64,000 nucleotides of DNA from Flocculibacter collagenilyticus. Lineage in GTDB: Bacteria > Pseudomonadota > Gammaproteobacteria > Enterobacterales > Alteromonadaceae. Every line of letters starts with the position of its first letter. The first letter of the stretch is position 1. Shown here in pieces: positions 6,572 to 16,645 of this stretch. The notes beneath the pieces were generated by a model, which saw nothing but the letters and a program-made list of their open reading frames with translations, had not been told where the DNA came from and did not search any database. The stretch spans positions 1,674,001 through 1,738,000 of the forward strand of contig NZ_CP059888.1 in the NCBI RefSeq assembly GCF_016469335.1, written 5' to 3'. The translations under genes and the position numbers were made by a program.

Positions 6572-7219
6572 TTGATAAACGTATTTCTAGTAGATGATCA
6601 TGAACTAGTGCGTACAGGAGTTAAAAGGATACTTAACGATGTACGTGGTCTAAAAGTTGTTGGCGAAGCCAAAACAGGCGAAGAGGCCGTGCAGTATTGC
6701 CGCAGTAACCATCCCAATGTAGTGCTTATGGATATGAATATGCCGGGGATTGGTGGGTTAGAAGCAACGAAAAAAATACTTAGATTTAACCCAGATATTA
6801 AAGTAATAGTGCTAACTGTGCATTGCGAAGATCCCTTTCCAAGTAAAGTGATGGAAATTGGTGCGCACGGCTATCTGACTAAAAGTGCAGGCTCAGACGA
6901 AATGGTAAACGCCATTCGTGCTGTTAATAGTGGTCAGCGATACATTGCGCCTGAAATAGCCCAACAAATTGCGTTAAGCCAGTTTAACCGCAAGAGTGAT
7001 CCCAACCCTATTAAAAACCTTTCCGAACGCGAACTTCAAATCATGTTAATGATTACGAAAGGGCAAAAAGTGCAAGACATTGCTGAGCAATTAAATTTAA
7101 GCTCGAAAACCGTTAATAGTTACCGATATCGTATGTTTCAGAAACTTGGGGTAAATGGAGACGTTGAGTTAACCCATTTAGCAATTCGTCATGGATTACT
7201 AGATATGGATAACCTTTAA
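6572..7219 (+). CDS. uvrY: UvrY/GacA response regulator (BarA-UvrY system)
   Basis: 215 residues, NarL/FixJ type. The TTG start is supported by the N-terminus MINVFLVDDHELVR, which matches E. coli UvrY from its own TTG start. The receiver has acidic DD at residues 8-9, phospho-acceptor Asp in VLMDMNMPGIGG (about residue 54), Thr in VLTVH and Lys in YLTKSAG. The C-terminal LuxR-type helix-turn-helix (LSERELQIMLMITKGQKVQDIAEQ, then SSKTVNSYRYRMFQKL) binds DNA. UvrY activates the csrB/csrC small RNAs that antagonise CsrA. It lies 40 bases upstream of uvrC, the conserved gammaproteobacterial arrangement. Confidence 0.95.
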   Translation: MINVFLVDDHELVRTGVKRILNDVRGLKVVGEAKTGEEAVQYCRSNHPNVVLMDMNMPGIGGLEATKKILRFNPDIKVIVLTVHCEDPFPSKVMEIGAHGYLTKSAGSDEMVNAIRAVNSGQRYIAPEIAQQIALSQFNRKSDPNPIKNLSERELQIMLMITKGQKVQDIAEQLNLSSKTVNSYRYRMFQKLGVNGDVELTHLAIRHGLLDMDNL

Positions 7220-7259
7220 CGCTTTGAATCAGTTTACGACAGTGTAACTACATAAATTA

Positions 7260-9089
7260 ATGACCTCGAAATTTGATGCCAACCATTTCTTAAGTAAATT
7301 AACCGAACAGCCGGGCGTTTATCGAATGTATAACACGGCTGAAGAGGTTATTTATGTAGGTAAAGCGAAGAATTTAAAAAAACGTTTAAGCAGTTATTTT
7401 CGCGGCACTATTACCAATGCCAAAACACGTACATTAGTTTCCCATATCGCAAATATTGAAATAACGGTTACGCATACTGAAAGCGAAGCGTTAATACTCG
7501 AAAATAATTTAATTAAAAAATACCTGCCTAAATATAATGTCTTGTTAAGAGACGACAAATCTTACCCATTTATTTTAATTACTGATCACAAGCACCCTAA
7601 AATAGGCCTTCATCGCGGTGCTAGAAAGGTAAAAGGGGACTATTTTGGTCCTTATCCAAGTTCTGGGGCAGTGTGGGAAAGTTTGCGACTTATGCAGAAA
7701 ATTTTCCCAATTCGCCAATGTGAAGATAATTTTTACAAATCTAGAACGCGGCCTTGTTTGCAATATCAACTAAAGAGATGCTCAGGCCCCTGCGTTGATA
7801 AAATTTCGGTTGATGATTATCAAGAGCAAGTTAATTTAGCTAAATTATTTTTAAATGGTAAGAATAAAACTGTAATCGCTGCGCTAGTTAAGAAAATGGA
7901 GAAGGCGAGTAGCGAGTTAGCTTTTGAACAAGCCGCAAGTTATCGAGATCAAATTTCTGTACTAAGAAAAGTGCAAGAACAGCAATACGTAAGTGGTGAT
8001 GTACCTGAGCTTGATGTAATTGGTTTTCATTATGAAAATGGTGTTGCAGCAATCCATGTATTATTTATTCGAGATCACAAAGTACTTGGTAGTAAGAACT
8101 ACTTTCCTAAAATACCAAAGTCGTCTGATACAGAAGAAGTGCTTACCGCATTTATTCTGCAATTTTATATGAACGGTTACGGTGGTCAGGCAATGCCTAA
8201 AGAAATTACCTTGCCTTTTGCAATTGATGAGCAGGCAGGGCTTCAGGGGGCATTATCAGAAATTGCACAGCGAAAAGTAAAACTTAAAACCATCAGCCGT
8301 GGCGAGAAGTTACGTTATCTTTCATTAGCAAATAAAAATGCCTCAATTGCGGTTAAGACTAAGTTGGTTGAAAAGGGAGCGGTTGCTCAACGCTATAAAG
8401 AATTAAATGAGTACTTAAATTTAGATAACACCATTTCTAGAATGGAATGTTTTGATATTAGTCATACTTCAGGTCAGCAGACGATTGCGTCTTGCGTGGT
8501 GTTTAATGACCAAGGACCTTTTAAGCAAGAGTATCGCCGTTATAATGTTGAAGGGATCACTCCCGGAGATGATTATGCAGCCATGCGATTCGCTTTGGCA
8601 AAGCGTTACGATAAGGTGAAAGATGAAACCAAAATACCTGACGTAATCTTTATAGATGGTGGCAAGGGCCAATTAACTCAGGCGGAAGAGTATTTTGAGT
8701 CGTGGTCACACAATAAGTTTCCTATGTTAATTGGTGTTGCTAAAGGTACATCACGTAAACCGGGCTTAGAAACCTTAATCTTTAATGGTGGAAGTAAGGA
8801 AGTGTCTTTACCGAGCGATTCTTTAGCGTTACACCTTATTCAACATATCCGCGATGAAGCGCATCGGTTTGCCATTACAGGGCATCGTAATAAACGTGCC
8901 AAAGTTAAAGCTACTTCGCCACTTGAAAGCATTCAAGGTGTAGGGCCAAAACGCAGACAGGCATTATTGAAATATTTAGGTGGTCAACAGGGGATTACTA
9001 GTGCCTCAATTGACGAATTGGCAAAAGTACCTGGCATTAGTAAAGAACTAGCTGAAAACATTTTTCATACTCTGCATGACAAAAGCTAG
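7260..9089 (+). CDS. uvrC: UvrC, excinuclease ABC subunit C
   Basis: 609 residues, the usual length. UvrC makes both incisions in nucleotide excision repair with UvrB. The N-terminal GIY-YIG domain is present (PGVYRMYN, then [15 protein letters not shown]) for the 3' cut. It is followed by the Cys-rich region ([16 protein letters not shown]), the UvrB-interacting UVR motif near residue 205, the RNase H-like domain with catalytic acids ([13 protein letters not shown] and [11 protein letters not shown]) for the 5' cut, and tandem helix-hairpin-helix motifs at the C-terminus ([20 protein letters not shown]). It is in the uvrY-uvrC-pgsA order known from E. coli. Confidence 0.97.
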   Translation: MTSKFDANHFLSKLTEQPGVYRMYNTAEEVIYVGKAKNLKKRLSSYFRGTITNAKTRTLVSHIANIEITVTHTESEALILENNLIKKYLPKYNVLLRDDKSYPFILITDHKHPKIGLHRGARKVKGDYFGPYPSSGAVWESLRLMQKIFPIRQCEDNFYKSRTRPCLQYQLKRCSGPCVDKISVDDYQEQVNLAKLFLNGKNKTVIAALVKKMEKASSELAFEQAASYRDQISVLRKVQEQQYVSGDVPELDVIGFHYENGVAAIHVLFIRDHKVLGSKNYFPKIPKSSDTEEVLTAFILQFYMNGYGGQAMPKEITLPFAIDEQAGLQGALSEIAQRKVKLKTISRGEKLRYLSLANKNASIAVKTKLVEKGAVAQRYKELNEYLNLDNTISRMECFDISHTSGQQTIASCVVFNDQGPFKQEYRRYNVEGITPGDDYAAMRFALAKRYDKVKDETKIPDVIFIDGGKGQLTQAEEYFESWSHNKFPMLIGVAKGTSRKPGLETLIFNGGSKEVSLPSDSLALHLIQHIRDEAHRFAITGHRNKRAKVKATSPLESIQGVGPKRRQALLKYLGGQQGITSASIDELAKVPGISKELAENIFHTLHDKS

Positions 9090-9143
9090 TATAACGTGAG
9101 ATTATATCTGCAAATAACTTTATAACTGAATTTGTCGTTATCT

Positions 9144-9728
9144 ATGTGGACTATACCTAACACTCTTACCCTTTTTCGTATTTTATTAATTCCTGTATTT
9201 TTAATTATTTTCTATTTGCCATATTCTTGGGCGCATTTTGGTGCTGCATTCGTTTTCTGGTTGGCTGCAATAACGGATGCACTTGACGGTTATCTAGCGC
9301 GGAAATTAGAACAATCTACGCCTTTTGGGGCATTCTTAGATCCTGTTGCCGATAAAGTGATGGTTGTTGCTGCGTGCTTTATCATTGCAGAAGATTTTCA
9401 GTCAGCTTGGATCACCATACCTGTATTAACAATGGTAGCGCGAGAAGTGGTTATATCTGCATTACGAGAATGGATGGCCGAACTTGGTAAACGAGCGAGT
9501 GTAGCCGTATCTGAAATGGGTAAATATAAAACCGCAGCGCAAATGTTGGCGCTTATTGGTTTAATTTGGCAACCAAACGATTTAGTAATTTGGGGAATTG
9601 AACTAGGCTGGTTAACCGATCTTGCCTTTTTGATGTTGTACATTGCATTTGTTTTAACGCTTTGGTCGATGGTTATATATATAAAAGCAGCTTGGAGTGA
9701 CCTAACATACACAAAACAAGAAGGGTAA
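9144..9728 (+). CDS. pgsA: PgsA, phosphatidylglycerophosphate synthase
   Basis: 194 residues from ATG 9144; a TTG at 9132 would add four residues, but [13 protein letters not shown] aligns better with the family start. It transfers glycerol-3-phosphate to CDP-diacylglycerol, the committed step to phosphatidylglycerol and cardiolipin. The CDP-alcohol phosphotransferase motif D-x2-DG-x2-AR-x8-G-x3-D-x3-D is complete in [20 protein letters not shown] followed by LDPVADK. About five membrane helices are visible. It follows uvrC by 54 bases. Confidence 0.95.
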   Translation: MWTIPNTLTLFRILLIPVFLIIFYLPYSWAHFGAAFVFWLAAITDALDGYLARKLEQSTPFGAFLDPVADKVMVVAACFIIAEDFQSAWITIPVLTMVAREVVISALREWMAELGKRASVAVSEMGKYKTAAQMLALIGLIWQPNDLVIWGIELGWLTDLAFLMLYIAFVLTLWSMVIYIKAAWSDLTYTKQEG

Positions 9729-9793
9729 ATGTGTAAATAAACCGCAAACAATTCATTTTTTGTGCAAACGAATCAAAAACATGAATTTTATTG

Positions 9794-9821
9794 TTGACGC
9801 TAAATCAAAATCTTGTAGAAT
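9794..9821 (+). promoter_or_regulatory. Promoter of the tRNA-Gly/Cys/Leu/Gly operon
   Basis: TTGACG (9794-9799), a 16-base spacer, TAGAAT (9816-9821), then GCGTCC as a GC-rich discriminator. It lies 48 bases before the first mature tRNA end. Confidence 0.7.
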
Positions 9822-9869
9822 GCGTCCACATGTTCAGGGGGTAACACGATTACCAACTAGCATAATAAA

Positions 9870-9945
9870 GCGTGTATAGCTCAGCTGGTAGAGCGCAACC
9901 TTGCCAAGGTTGAGGTCATGAGTTCGAACCTCATTACACGCTCCA
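9870..9945 (+). tRNA. tRNA-Gly (GCC)
   Basis: 76 nt. Acceptor GCGTGTA/TACACGC, discriminator T, encoded CCA, D arm AGCTCAGCTGGTAGAGC, anticodon loop TTGCCAA giving GCC, T arm GGTTCGAA-type loop in GAGTTCGAACCTC. Identical to the copy at 10247. Confidence 0.97.
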
Positions 9946-9964
9946 ATTTTAAATTGGAAATTTA

Positions 9965-10038
9965 GGCGGCTTGGCAGAGTGGCCATGCAGCGGATTGCAA
10001 ATCCGTCTACCTCGGTTCGACTCCGGGAGCCGCCTCCA
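9965..10038 (+). tRNA. tRNA-Cys (GCA)
   Basis: 74 nt. Acceptor GGCGGCT/AGCCGCC, discriminator T, encoded CCA, anticodon loop ATTGCAAA giving GCA, T loop GGTTCGACTCC. Second gene of the tRNA operon, 19 bases after tRNA-Gly. Confidence 0.97.
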
Positions 10039-10112
10039 TATTATTATGGAATTAGCAATTTAAAGTTTGCAAAAAGTAGGGCGCCAATCTCTACTATAAA
10101 AAATTACTCGTT

Positions 10113-10199
10113 GCCCGGGTGGTGGAATTGGTAGACACAAGGGATTTAAAATCCCTCGTCTGTAAGGACGTGCCGGTTCAAGTCCGGCCCCGGGCACCA
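10113..10199 (+). tRNA. tRNA-Leu (UAA)
   Basis: 87 nt with a long variable arm (CGTCTGTAAGGACG). Acceptor GCCCGGG/CCCGGGC, discriminator A, encoded CCA. Anticodon stem AGGGA/TCCCT around TTTAAAA gives UAA. T loop GGTTCAAGTCC. Confidence 0.96.
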
Positions 10200-10246
10200 T
10201 CTTAACGAGTAAACTGCTTGTAGCACAACCAGATGCTACTTATGAA

Positions 10247-10322
10247 GCGTGTATAGCTCAGCTGGTAGAGCGCAACCTTGCCAAGGTTGAGGTCATGAGT
10301 TCGAACCTCATTACACGCTCCA
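10247..10322 (+). tRNA. tRNA-Gly (GCC), second identical copy
   Basis: Same 76-nt sequence as the gene at 9870, with GCC anticodon and encoded CCA. Last gene of the tRNA operon. No strong terminator hairpin is evident directly after it. The 262 bp to the next gene are AT-rich without a recognised feature. Confidence 0.97.
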
Positions 10323-10584
10323 ATCTTTATATTACCTACGCCAAATTAATTATCTTAAAAAATTATTTTATTTCTTGTTGCGATATTATTATTTTCGCCA
10401 ACTCAGTTCGTCTTCAATCAGTTTTATCTTACTTATTCTAATTTAGCTCGCACGTTATCAAAAGCTCTCAAATTGCTTAAAACAGGCTATGATTACTATA
10501 GCTGTATACCAAACTAGGTACACATTACCTAGATGTTGAATATTCAAATTGTTTGAGTAGCGCATGGTTTGCAGGGAATAATTT

Positions 10585-11136
10585 ATGAGCATACACATTT
10601 CCGACGAATTAAAGATTGATTGTGTTGAGTTGCCTTTAGAGCGAGATTTATTCCTTAGGACGTTAGTAAGAGAATTGTCTGGTACGCTTGAAGATATTAT
10701 TGGATACGAAGAAGCGGCTGGTTATATCAGTATTGTTGGCCAGCGCGTAGGTGAGTGGATCAACACTGAGTATAAACAAGCACTTAATATAAAAGCACTC
10801 AATGCATCGCAAGTCGCCGAGGTCTGTATTGATCTAAAAAAGCGCATTCAAGGTGACTTTTATATTATTGAGCATAATAACGATAAAATAGTATTCGGTA
10901 ATAGAGCGTGCCCCTTTGGTGATAAAGTCGTTGGGCGGTCTTCAATGTGTATGATGACTTCAAATGTGTTTGGCTCTATCGCTGCTGATAATTTAGGTTA
11001 TGGGAAAGTCGCACTCGAAAAAACGATAGCGAAAAATGATAAAGAATGTAGGGTTGTGCTTTATCTTAACCAAACTGATGAAAGCGAGCAAAGTACGGGT
11101 AGAGAATATTTTAATACAGATCTAATAAAGGAATAG
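10585..11136 (+). CDS. Methanogen output domain (metOD1)-like sensor protein
   Basis: 183 residues, no signal or membrane segment. N-terminal helical part (ERDLFLRTLVRELSGTLEDIIG) and a C-terminal domain with NRACPFGDKV and SSMCMMTSNVFG, followed by ALEKTIAKNDKECRVVLYL. The CPFG motif plus the second Cys in a SxxCxMTSNVFG context is the pattern of the methanogen output domain 1 family, a V4R-like small-molecule or redox sensing fold. The two or three cysteines may bind a metal or act as a redox switch (inference). It lies 9 bases upstream of a soluble hybrid histidine kinase, so it is probably its sensory partner. Confidence 0.7.
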   Translation: MSIHISDELKIDCVELPLERDLFLRTLVRELSGTLEDIIGYEEAAGYISIVGQRVGEWINTEYKQALNIKALNASQVAEVCIDLKKRIQGDFYIIEHNNDKIVFGNRACPFGDKVVGRSSMCMMTSNVFGSIAADNLGYGKVALEKTIAKNDKECRVVLYLNQTDESEQSTGREYFNTDLIKE

Positions 11137-11145
11137 CCATATTCA

Positions 11146-12810
11146 ATGACACTGCTACCAGTGCTTAATACTGTACCACTTGGTGCAATCCAAATTTCTC
11201 TATCTGGAGATGTGCTGTGCGTGAACGACATAGCAGCAATATTTATTGAACGTCCTCGTGCCAATCTTCAAGATGTAACAATTGATCAAGTCATATATGA
11301 CGAAAACGGTGTAATTTCTGATTTTATAAAAAAATGTATGAAAACAAGTGGACCATTGCCGCGCGTAATAAGGTTTATCTCAAATAATAAAGAAGTGACG
11401 GCAAAGTTTTATGCATTACGGATGGATAATAGTTTATCGATAATTATTTATTTCGACCAAAATCGAGAAGTTAGAACGCAGTTTTTAAAATTGAATGACA
11501 AGCTACAAGCATTATCAATGACACACCAAAAACTGCAACAGCGAGAACTAGAATTAAACGCATTGAACACACTGCTTCAATCTGAAATTGCGCAAAAAAA
11601 AGAGCTGGAAGACACGCTTATATCAAAGGTTGCAAAGCAAACAAAATTAATTAAAGAACGTGAACGGCAACTGCGTCAATCACAGAAGCTTCAAGCGTTG
11701 GGCACACTTGCTGGTGGGATTGCGCATGATTTCAACAATTTGTTGGTTCCTATTTTGGGATTGTCGGAGATCTTATACGCAAAAGTCGCACCTAAAAGTG
11801 AAGAGGCAGAGCACATTGATATGATAATGACAGCGGCCAAGCGAGCAAAAGATTTGGTTTCACAAGTGTTACTTGTAGGACGAAAATCTCAAGCGCTCAT
11901 GACGCCTTGGTTGCCTGCTCAACTTATTGATGAGTCGTTAAAGTTATTTAAAGTAACACTGCCCAGCACTATTCAAATTGACGTAAAGCTAGAATCAAAT
12001 GTACCGCATATTTGTGTTGACCGATCACAATTTCAACAAGCACTCATGAATTTAATTATTAACGCGTGTCAGGCTATGGAAGATGTTGGGCACTTAACGG
12101 TAACATTGGAGCGAAAAGGAAGCTATTCGTACATTAATGATATAAATGAAGAGGTGGTGGGCGATTTTGCGTGCTTAAGTGTTATTGATACAGGAGTAGG
12201 TATAGCTGGCGACATTATAGAAAAAATATTTGATCCATTTTATACCACCAAAAATCGAACCGATGAGAAAGGAACAGGCTTAGGTTTAGCAATTGTCGCA
12301 GGTATTGTAGGGCAACATGGCGGCTTAGTTGAGGTAAATAGCCAAGTTAACGTAGGCACTGAAGTGAGTTTATATTGGCCGATAGCAGAAGATGAAAAAC
12401 GCGACGAGGATAACGACACAAAAGATAAAGCACTATTTAAGTCATTAACAATATTGCTTGTGGACGATGAGGATATTGTACTGCAGACAGGCGCGTTATT
12501 ATTACAACATTTAGACTGCGATGTAGTCAGCCATATTAATAGTAATGAAGCACTTAAAGATTTTGAGAGTAGACCTCAGCATTTTGACTTAATCATTACC
12601 GATTACGCAATGCCGAATTTAACAGGTTCTCAACTGGTGGAAAAATGCAAAGACATTAGGAGCGATATTCCATGTATTCTTTGCACTGGTTATTTAAGTG
12701 TTTCTAAAATAAAACAGCTTAATTTAAGTAAGTTCGAACAAATAATTACTAAACCTTTTAGATTAGAAGATCTTACAAATGCGATTACAGAAATTAAAAA
12801 GCAGCATTAG
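11146..12810 (+). CDS. Soluble hybrid histidine kinase with C-terminal receiver
   Basis: 554 residues, no transmembrane segment. A PAS-like N-terminus (about 1-105) is followed by a long coiled coil (about 110-180) and the HisKA dimerisation helix with phospho-acceptor His in GGIAHDFNNLL (about residue 194). An HATPase_c domain has N box LIINACQA, G1 VIDTGVGI, F box FDPFYTTK and G2 GTGLGLAI. The receiver at about 437-554 begins ILLVDDEDIV, with phospho-Asp in LIITDYAMP and Lys in ITKPF. The IAHDFNN type is common in NtrB-like and hybrid kinases. No DNA-binding output is attached, so the partner regulator is elsewhere. It overlaps the 3' end of convergent bioA by 4 bases. Confidence 0.9.
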   Translation: MTLLPVLNTVPLGAIQISLSGDVLCVNDIAAIFIERPRANLQDVTIDQVIYDENGVISDFIKKCMKTSGPLPRVIRFISNNKEVTAKFYALRMDNSLSIIIYFDQNREVRTQFLKLNDKLQALSMTHQKLQQRELELNALNTLLQSEIAQKKELEDTLISKVAKQTKLIKERERQLRQSQKLQALGTLAGGIAHDFNNLLVPILGLSEILYAKVAPKSEEAEHIDMIMTAAKRAKDLVSQVLLVGRKSQALMTPWLPAQLIDESLKLFKVTLPSTIQIDVKLESNVPHICVDRSQFQQALMNLIINACQAMEDVGHLTVTLERKGSYSYINDINEEVVGDFACLSVIDTGVGIAGDIIEKIFDPFYTTKNRTDEKGTGLGLAIVAGIVGQHGGLVEVNSQVNVGTEVSLYWPIAEDEKRDEDNDTKDKALFKSLTILLVDDEDIVLQTGALLLQHLDCDVVSHINSNEALKDFESRPQHFDLIITDYAMPNLTGSQLVEKCKDIRSDIPCILCTGYLSVSKIKQLNLSKFEQIITKPFRLEDLTNAITEIKKQH

Positions 12811-14102
12811 CTTTCAGACAATTCAGTGACAACGGTTACCATGGCATTTATCAGTACTGTTAATTCACTATTAGAGATGACAAAAGGTGGCATAATATAA
12901 ATAAGCTTGCCAAATGGTCTCACCCAAACGCCATGGCGAATAAAACGTTTTTGTACATCAGCAACATCTACGCTTTCTTCCATCTCAATTACACCAATTG
13001 CGCCTAGCACCCTCGCGTCATGAACCTTTTTTAAAGAGGCAAGGGGAATTAAAGATTGTTTTAGTTGCTGTTCGATATGAGACACAGATGATTGCCAGTT
13101 GCTTGACTCAAGCAGGTTTAATGATGCATTAGCGACACTGCAAGCAAGTGGATTTCCCATAAACGTTGGGCCGTGCATAAGCACTCCGGCATCTCCTGTA
13201 GAGACGCCCATAGCCACTTCGTCTGTACAGAGCGTGGCTGCTAATGATAAATATCCACCGGTTAATGCTTTACCCACGCACATGATGTCAGGTGTAATGT
13301 GTGCGTGATGACATCCAAAAAGTTGCCCCGTGCGGCCAAAGCCCGTTGCAATTTCATCAGCAATTAATAATACATCATACTGTTCACATAATTGTTTTAC
13401 GCTTGCTAAATAGGCTGGATGATACATCCGCATGCCGCCTGCGCCTTGTACGATAGGCTCAAGAATAACGGCTGCGATGTCGTCGTGATGATGTTGTAAT
13501 AATTGCGTCATAGCAGCAACATCATTAACTAGGTTGTCAGAGGGCAGGTTTTCATCAAACTGGGTTTTAGGTGCCTCAACAAAATAATGATTAGGTAATA
13601 TATCTGAGTAAATAGTATGCATGCTGTTTTCAGGATCGCAGACCGACATCGCACCAAATGTGTCGCCGTGATAGCCATGCTTAAGTGCAACCATTTTATT
13701 TTTTTGAGGCTTATTTTTTCCGCGCCAATATTGAATCGCCATTTTTAAAGCAACTTCAACGGCAACAGAACCGCTATCTGCAAGAAATACCTTGTTTAAG
13801 CCATCTGGTGCTATTTCAACTAGCTTACGACATAAATCAATAGCGGGTTGGTGTGTTAAGCCACCAAACATTACATGCGCCATCTTTGCGGTTTGTTCAT
13901 GAATTGCTTGGTTTAACACGGGGTGATTATAGCCATGAATGATGCTCCACCAGCTAGACATGCCATCAATTAATTGTTCGCCAGTTTCTAACTCGATAAA
14001 TACGCCTTTAGCCTGTTTTACTTGGTAAGTTGGAAGCGGCTTTAACATAGATGTATAAGGGTGCCAAATATGTTCGAGGTCAAATTGCTGATTAGTTTTC
14101 AT
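12807..14102 (-). CDS. bioA: BioA, adenosylmethionine-8-amino-7-oxononanoate transaminase
   Basis: 431 residues, class III aminotransferase size. It converts KAPA to DAPA with S-adenosylmethionine as amino donor. Visible features are HIWHPYTSM at the N-terminus (typical BioA), GMSSWWSIIHGYNHP, the cofactor region LADSGSVAVEVALKMA, HGYHGDTFGAMSVCD, the Asp in LLIADEIATGFGRTG that contacts the PLP ring, and the Schiff-base lysine in MCVGKALTGGY. Transcribed away from bioB, with a shared 190-bp control region as in the E. coli bio locus. Confidence 0.96.
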   Translation of the reverse strand: MKTNQQFDLEHIWHPYTSMLKPLPTYQVKQAKGVFIELETGEQLIDGMSSWWSIIHGYNHPVLNQAIHEQTAKMAHVMFGGLTHQPAIDLCRKLVEIAPDGLNKVFLADSGSVAVEVALKMAIQYWRGKNKPQKNKMVALKHGYHGDTFGAMSVCDPENSMHTIYSDILPNHYFVEAPKTQFDENLPSDNLVNDVAAMTQLLQHHHDDIAAVILEPIVQGAGGMRMYHPAYLASVKQLCEQYDVLLIADEIATGFGRTGQLFGCHHAHITPDIMCVGKALTGGYLSLAATLCTDEVAMGVSTGDAGVLMHGPTFMGNPLACSVANASLNLLESSNWQSSVSHIEQQLKQSLIPLASLKKVHDARVLGAIGVIEMEESVDVADVQKRFIRHGVWVRPFGKLIYIMPPFVISNSELTVLINAMVTVVTELSES

Positions 14103-14145
14103 GTATAAATAACATCCAAATGTAAACCAGTGTAACTGGTAGGCG

Positions 14146-14212
14146 TTGACAATAAAGAGGTTGCGGCTAGACTATCGCAAAAATTAAAACAGAACAATAG
14201 AGTTTACATACC
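14146..14212 (+). promoter_or_regulatory. bioBFCD promoter and possible BirA operator
   Basis: TTGACA (14146-14151), 16 bases, TAGACT (14168-14173) faces bioB. A right half-site AGTTTACAT (about 14201-14209) lies 15 bases after a degenerate left half starting TCGCAAAA, approximating the BirA operator TTGTAAACC-N15-GGTTTACAA. A second perfect half TGTAAACC sits at 14121-14128 near the bioA start. BirA control is expected for this divergent region, but the match is partial. Confidence 0.4.
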
Positions 14213-14294
14213 CTTAGCATTGCCATTGAAGCGCTTCATTAAGTGCTGATAAATGCCATCAGTAATCTCGAATATATCTACAGGGATAAAACAA

Positions 14295-15395
14295 ATGAAC
14301 TCAGCTTCAATTCATTCTGAAACAGTTCAAAATACACAAGCTCACTCTTTTACAGATGATGTGCAAATTCGTCACAATTGGACACACCAAGAAATAAAAG
14401 CGCTTTTTGATCTGCCATTTAACGATCTGCTTTTTAAGGCACATACAATTCATCGTGCGTGCTTTAATCCTAATGAAGTGCAAGTGAGTACGTTGCTTTC
14501 AATTAAAACCGGTGCATGTGCTGAAGACTGTTCATATTGTCCGCAAAGTGGGCATTATAATACTGATCTAGAGCGTGAACGCTTAATGGAAGTTGAAAAA
14601 GTGCTTGTGCAAGCTAAAGCTGCAAAAGAGCAAGGCGCAACACGTTTTTGTATGGGCGCGGCATGGAGTAATCCCAAAGACCGTGATATGCCTTATATAA
14701 TGGACATGGTTGAAGGGGTTAAATCATTAGGCTTAGAAAGTTGTATGACGTTGGGTAAATTAACTGCCGAGCAAGCGGAACAACTTAAATCTGTAGGCTT
14801 AGATTACTATAACCATAACCTAGACACGTCACCTGAATTTTATGGGGAAATTATTACAACACGCACCTATCAAGACAGGCTAGACACATTACAACATGTT
14901 CGTGACGCAGGAATGAAAGTTTGCGCTGGTGGTATTGTTGGTTTAGGTGAGTCACAACGAGATCGGATTGGTTTGATTAGGCAACTAGCCAACTTGCCAG
15001 TTCACCCAGAAAGTGTGCCTATTAATATGTTGGTAAAAGTAGAAGGCACACCGTTAGCAAATGTAGATGACTTAGATCCGTTTGAATTTGTTAGAACCAT
15101 TGCCATTGCACGTATTGTAATGCCTAAAAGTCATGTTCGACTGTCTGCTGGAAGAACGCGCATGAACGAGCAAATGCAGGCTATGTGCTTTTTTGCTGGA
15201 GCTAATTCTATTTTCTATGGCGATAAACTGTTAACCACCGAAAATCCTGAGCAAAATGAAGACATGAAATTATTCGCAAAGTTAGGAATATCACCAGAGA
15301 AGCGTGAAGAGTTTTCTGATGAAGCGCAAGAAGCTGCATTATTAGACTCCATTGAAACCGAAAGTGATAAAAGCTTATTTTACGACGCCAGTTAA
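14295..15395 (+). CDS. bioB: BioB, biotin synthase
   Basis: 366 residues from ATG 14295, chosen because AGGGAT stands 8 bases upstream; ATG 14253 in frame would add 14 residues without a good ribosome site. It is a radical SAM enzyme inserting sulfur into dethiobiotin. The 4Fe-4S motif CxxxCxxC is in [17 protein letters not shown]. Further family blocks are [39 protein letters not shown] and the Arg-containing [13 protein letters not shown] that ligates the auxiliary 2Fe-2S cluster. First gene of bioBFCD. Confidence 0.97.
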   Translation: MNSASIHSETVQNTQAHSFTDDVQIRHNWTHQEIKALFDLPFNDLLFKAHTIHRACFNPNEVQVSTLLSIKTGACAEDCSYCPQSGHYNTDLERERLMEVEKVLVQAKAAKEQGATRFCMGAAWSNPKDRDMPYIMDMVEGVKSLGLESCMTLGKLTAEQAEQLKSVGLDYYNHNLDTSPEFYGEIITTRTYQDRLDTLQHVRDAGMKVCAGGIVGLGESQRDRIGLIRQLANLPVHPESVPINMLVKVEGTPLANVDDLDPFEFVRTIAIARIVMPKSHVRLSAGRTRMNEQMQAMCFFAGANSIFYGDKLLTTENPEQNEDMKLFAKLGISPEKREEFSDEAQEAALLDSIETESDKSLFYDAS

Positions 15396-15418
15396 TGTAA
15401 GTAATAGGACGTTAATTT

Positions 15419-16645
15419 ATGAGTTATGGTTTTATCACTGATGCGTTAGCACAGCGGCAAGCACACGGATTACTGCGTAACCGCAGCATTGCTGAAAATA
15501 TATCTGGACGTGAAATATGCCTTGAGGGTAAAGGCTATTTAAATTTTTCGTCGAATGATTACTTGGGGCTAGCTGCAAGTGATGAACTTAAGAAATTAAC
15601 GGCTTCATTCGTCGGGGGGCAATCTTTTGGGAGCACAGGCTCGTCTTTATTAACCGGGTACCACCAATCACATCATCATTTAGAGCGCTTATTGTGTGAC
15701 TGGTTAGTACCTGATCACAGTGATGAGTATGCGGCTTTATTGTGCTGTTCAGGGTTTTCAGCCAATGTGGGAACAATAAAAACACTGATGAATGATGCTA
15801 ATGCTGTGCTAATTCAAGATAAGCTAAACCATGCAAGCTTGATGGATGCCGGTGTTGAAGCTAACGCAAAAATGTTGCGCTTTAAACATAATGACATGAC
15901 ACATTTAAACGCCAAGCTAAATGCACTGCCAACATCTGAAATAGCAACATCACGAGCGATGATTGTCACTGAAGGGGTGTTTAGTATGGATGGCGATCAA
16001 GGTAATTTATCTGAGATTGCCAAATTAGTAACCCAAAATAAACACACATCCAAAATTGATACACTTTTTATGGTAGATGATGCCCATGGAATTGGGGTGT
16101 TAGGCGAAAGAGGAAGTGGCACTGCACATGCACATGGCCTATCAAGTTCAGATATAGATGTCCGCATGGTTACATTTGGGAAGGCGATTGGTACAAGTGG
16201 CGCGGCAATTGTTGCTAAAAAACCACTAATTGAATATTTGCTCAATTTCAATCGGCATTATGTTTATAGCACTGCTATCAGTCCTTTAATGGCCAATATT
16301 ACAGCTGCAAGTATTCAGATAATACAACAACAGCAATGGCGACGAGATAAATTACACAGCCATATTTCATTGTTTCAATCACTCATGTCGAACTTTCAGC
16401 ATAATGATGCTTATCCATCTTCAACAACAGCCATACAACCAGTGATAATTGGTGAGGCAGATAAAGCGCTAAAGATAAGTGAATATTTGAGAAATAATGG
16501 CGTATGGGTTAATGCAATAAGGCCGCCTACCGTACCAAACGGAAGTGCTCGATTGCGTATTACCTTAACGGCGAATCATACCGAACAAGATATTTATACC
16601 TTATGCCATCATTTAAATAACGCAGCTGATAAATTTTTATGCTAA
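15419..16645 (+). CDS. bioF: BioF, 8-amino-7-oxononanoate synthase
   Basis: 408 residues. It condenses pimeloyl-ACP with L-alanine to give KAPA. PLP alpha-oxoamine synthase features are FSSNDYLGLA, the glycine-rich GSTGSSLLTGY, CCSGFSANVG, DKLNHASLMDAG, the cofactor-binding Asp/His in MVDDAHGIGVLGERGSG, and the PLP lysine in MVTFGKAIGTSGAA. It starts 23 bases after bioB and its 3' end overlaps bioC by 7 bases (ATGCTAA). Confidence 0.96.
   Translation: MSYGFITDALAQRQAHGLLRNRSIAENISGREICLEGKGYLNFSSNDYLGLAASDELKKLTASFVGGQSFGSTGSSLLTGYHQSHHHLERLLCDWLVPDHSDEYAALLCCSGFSANVGTIKTLMNDANAVLIQDKLNHASLMDAGVEANAKMLRFKHNDMTHLNAKLNALPTSEIATSRAMIVTEGVFSMDGDQGNLSEIAKLVTQNKHTSKIDTLFMVDDAHGIGVLGERGSGTAHAHGLSSSDIDVRMVTFGKAIGTSGAAIVAKKPLIEYLLNFNRHYVYSTAISPLMANITAASIQIIQQQQWRRDKLHSHISLFQSLMSNFQHNDAYPSSTTAIQPVIIGEADKALKISEYLRNNGVWVNAIRPPTVPNGSARLRITLTANHTEQDIYTLCHHLNNAADKFLC

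Noticed and set aside
9398-9751. 117-codon minus-strand ORF opposite pgsA
   Set aside because: Antisense shadow of a well-conserved gene with no own motifs.
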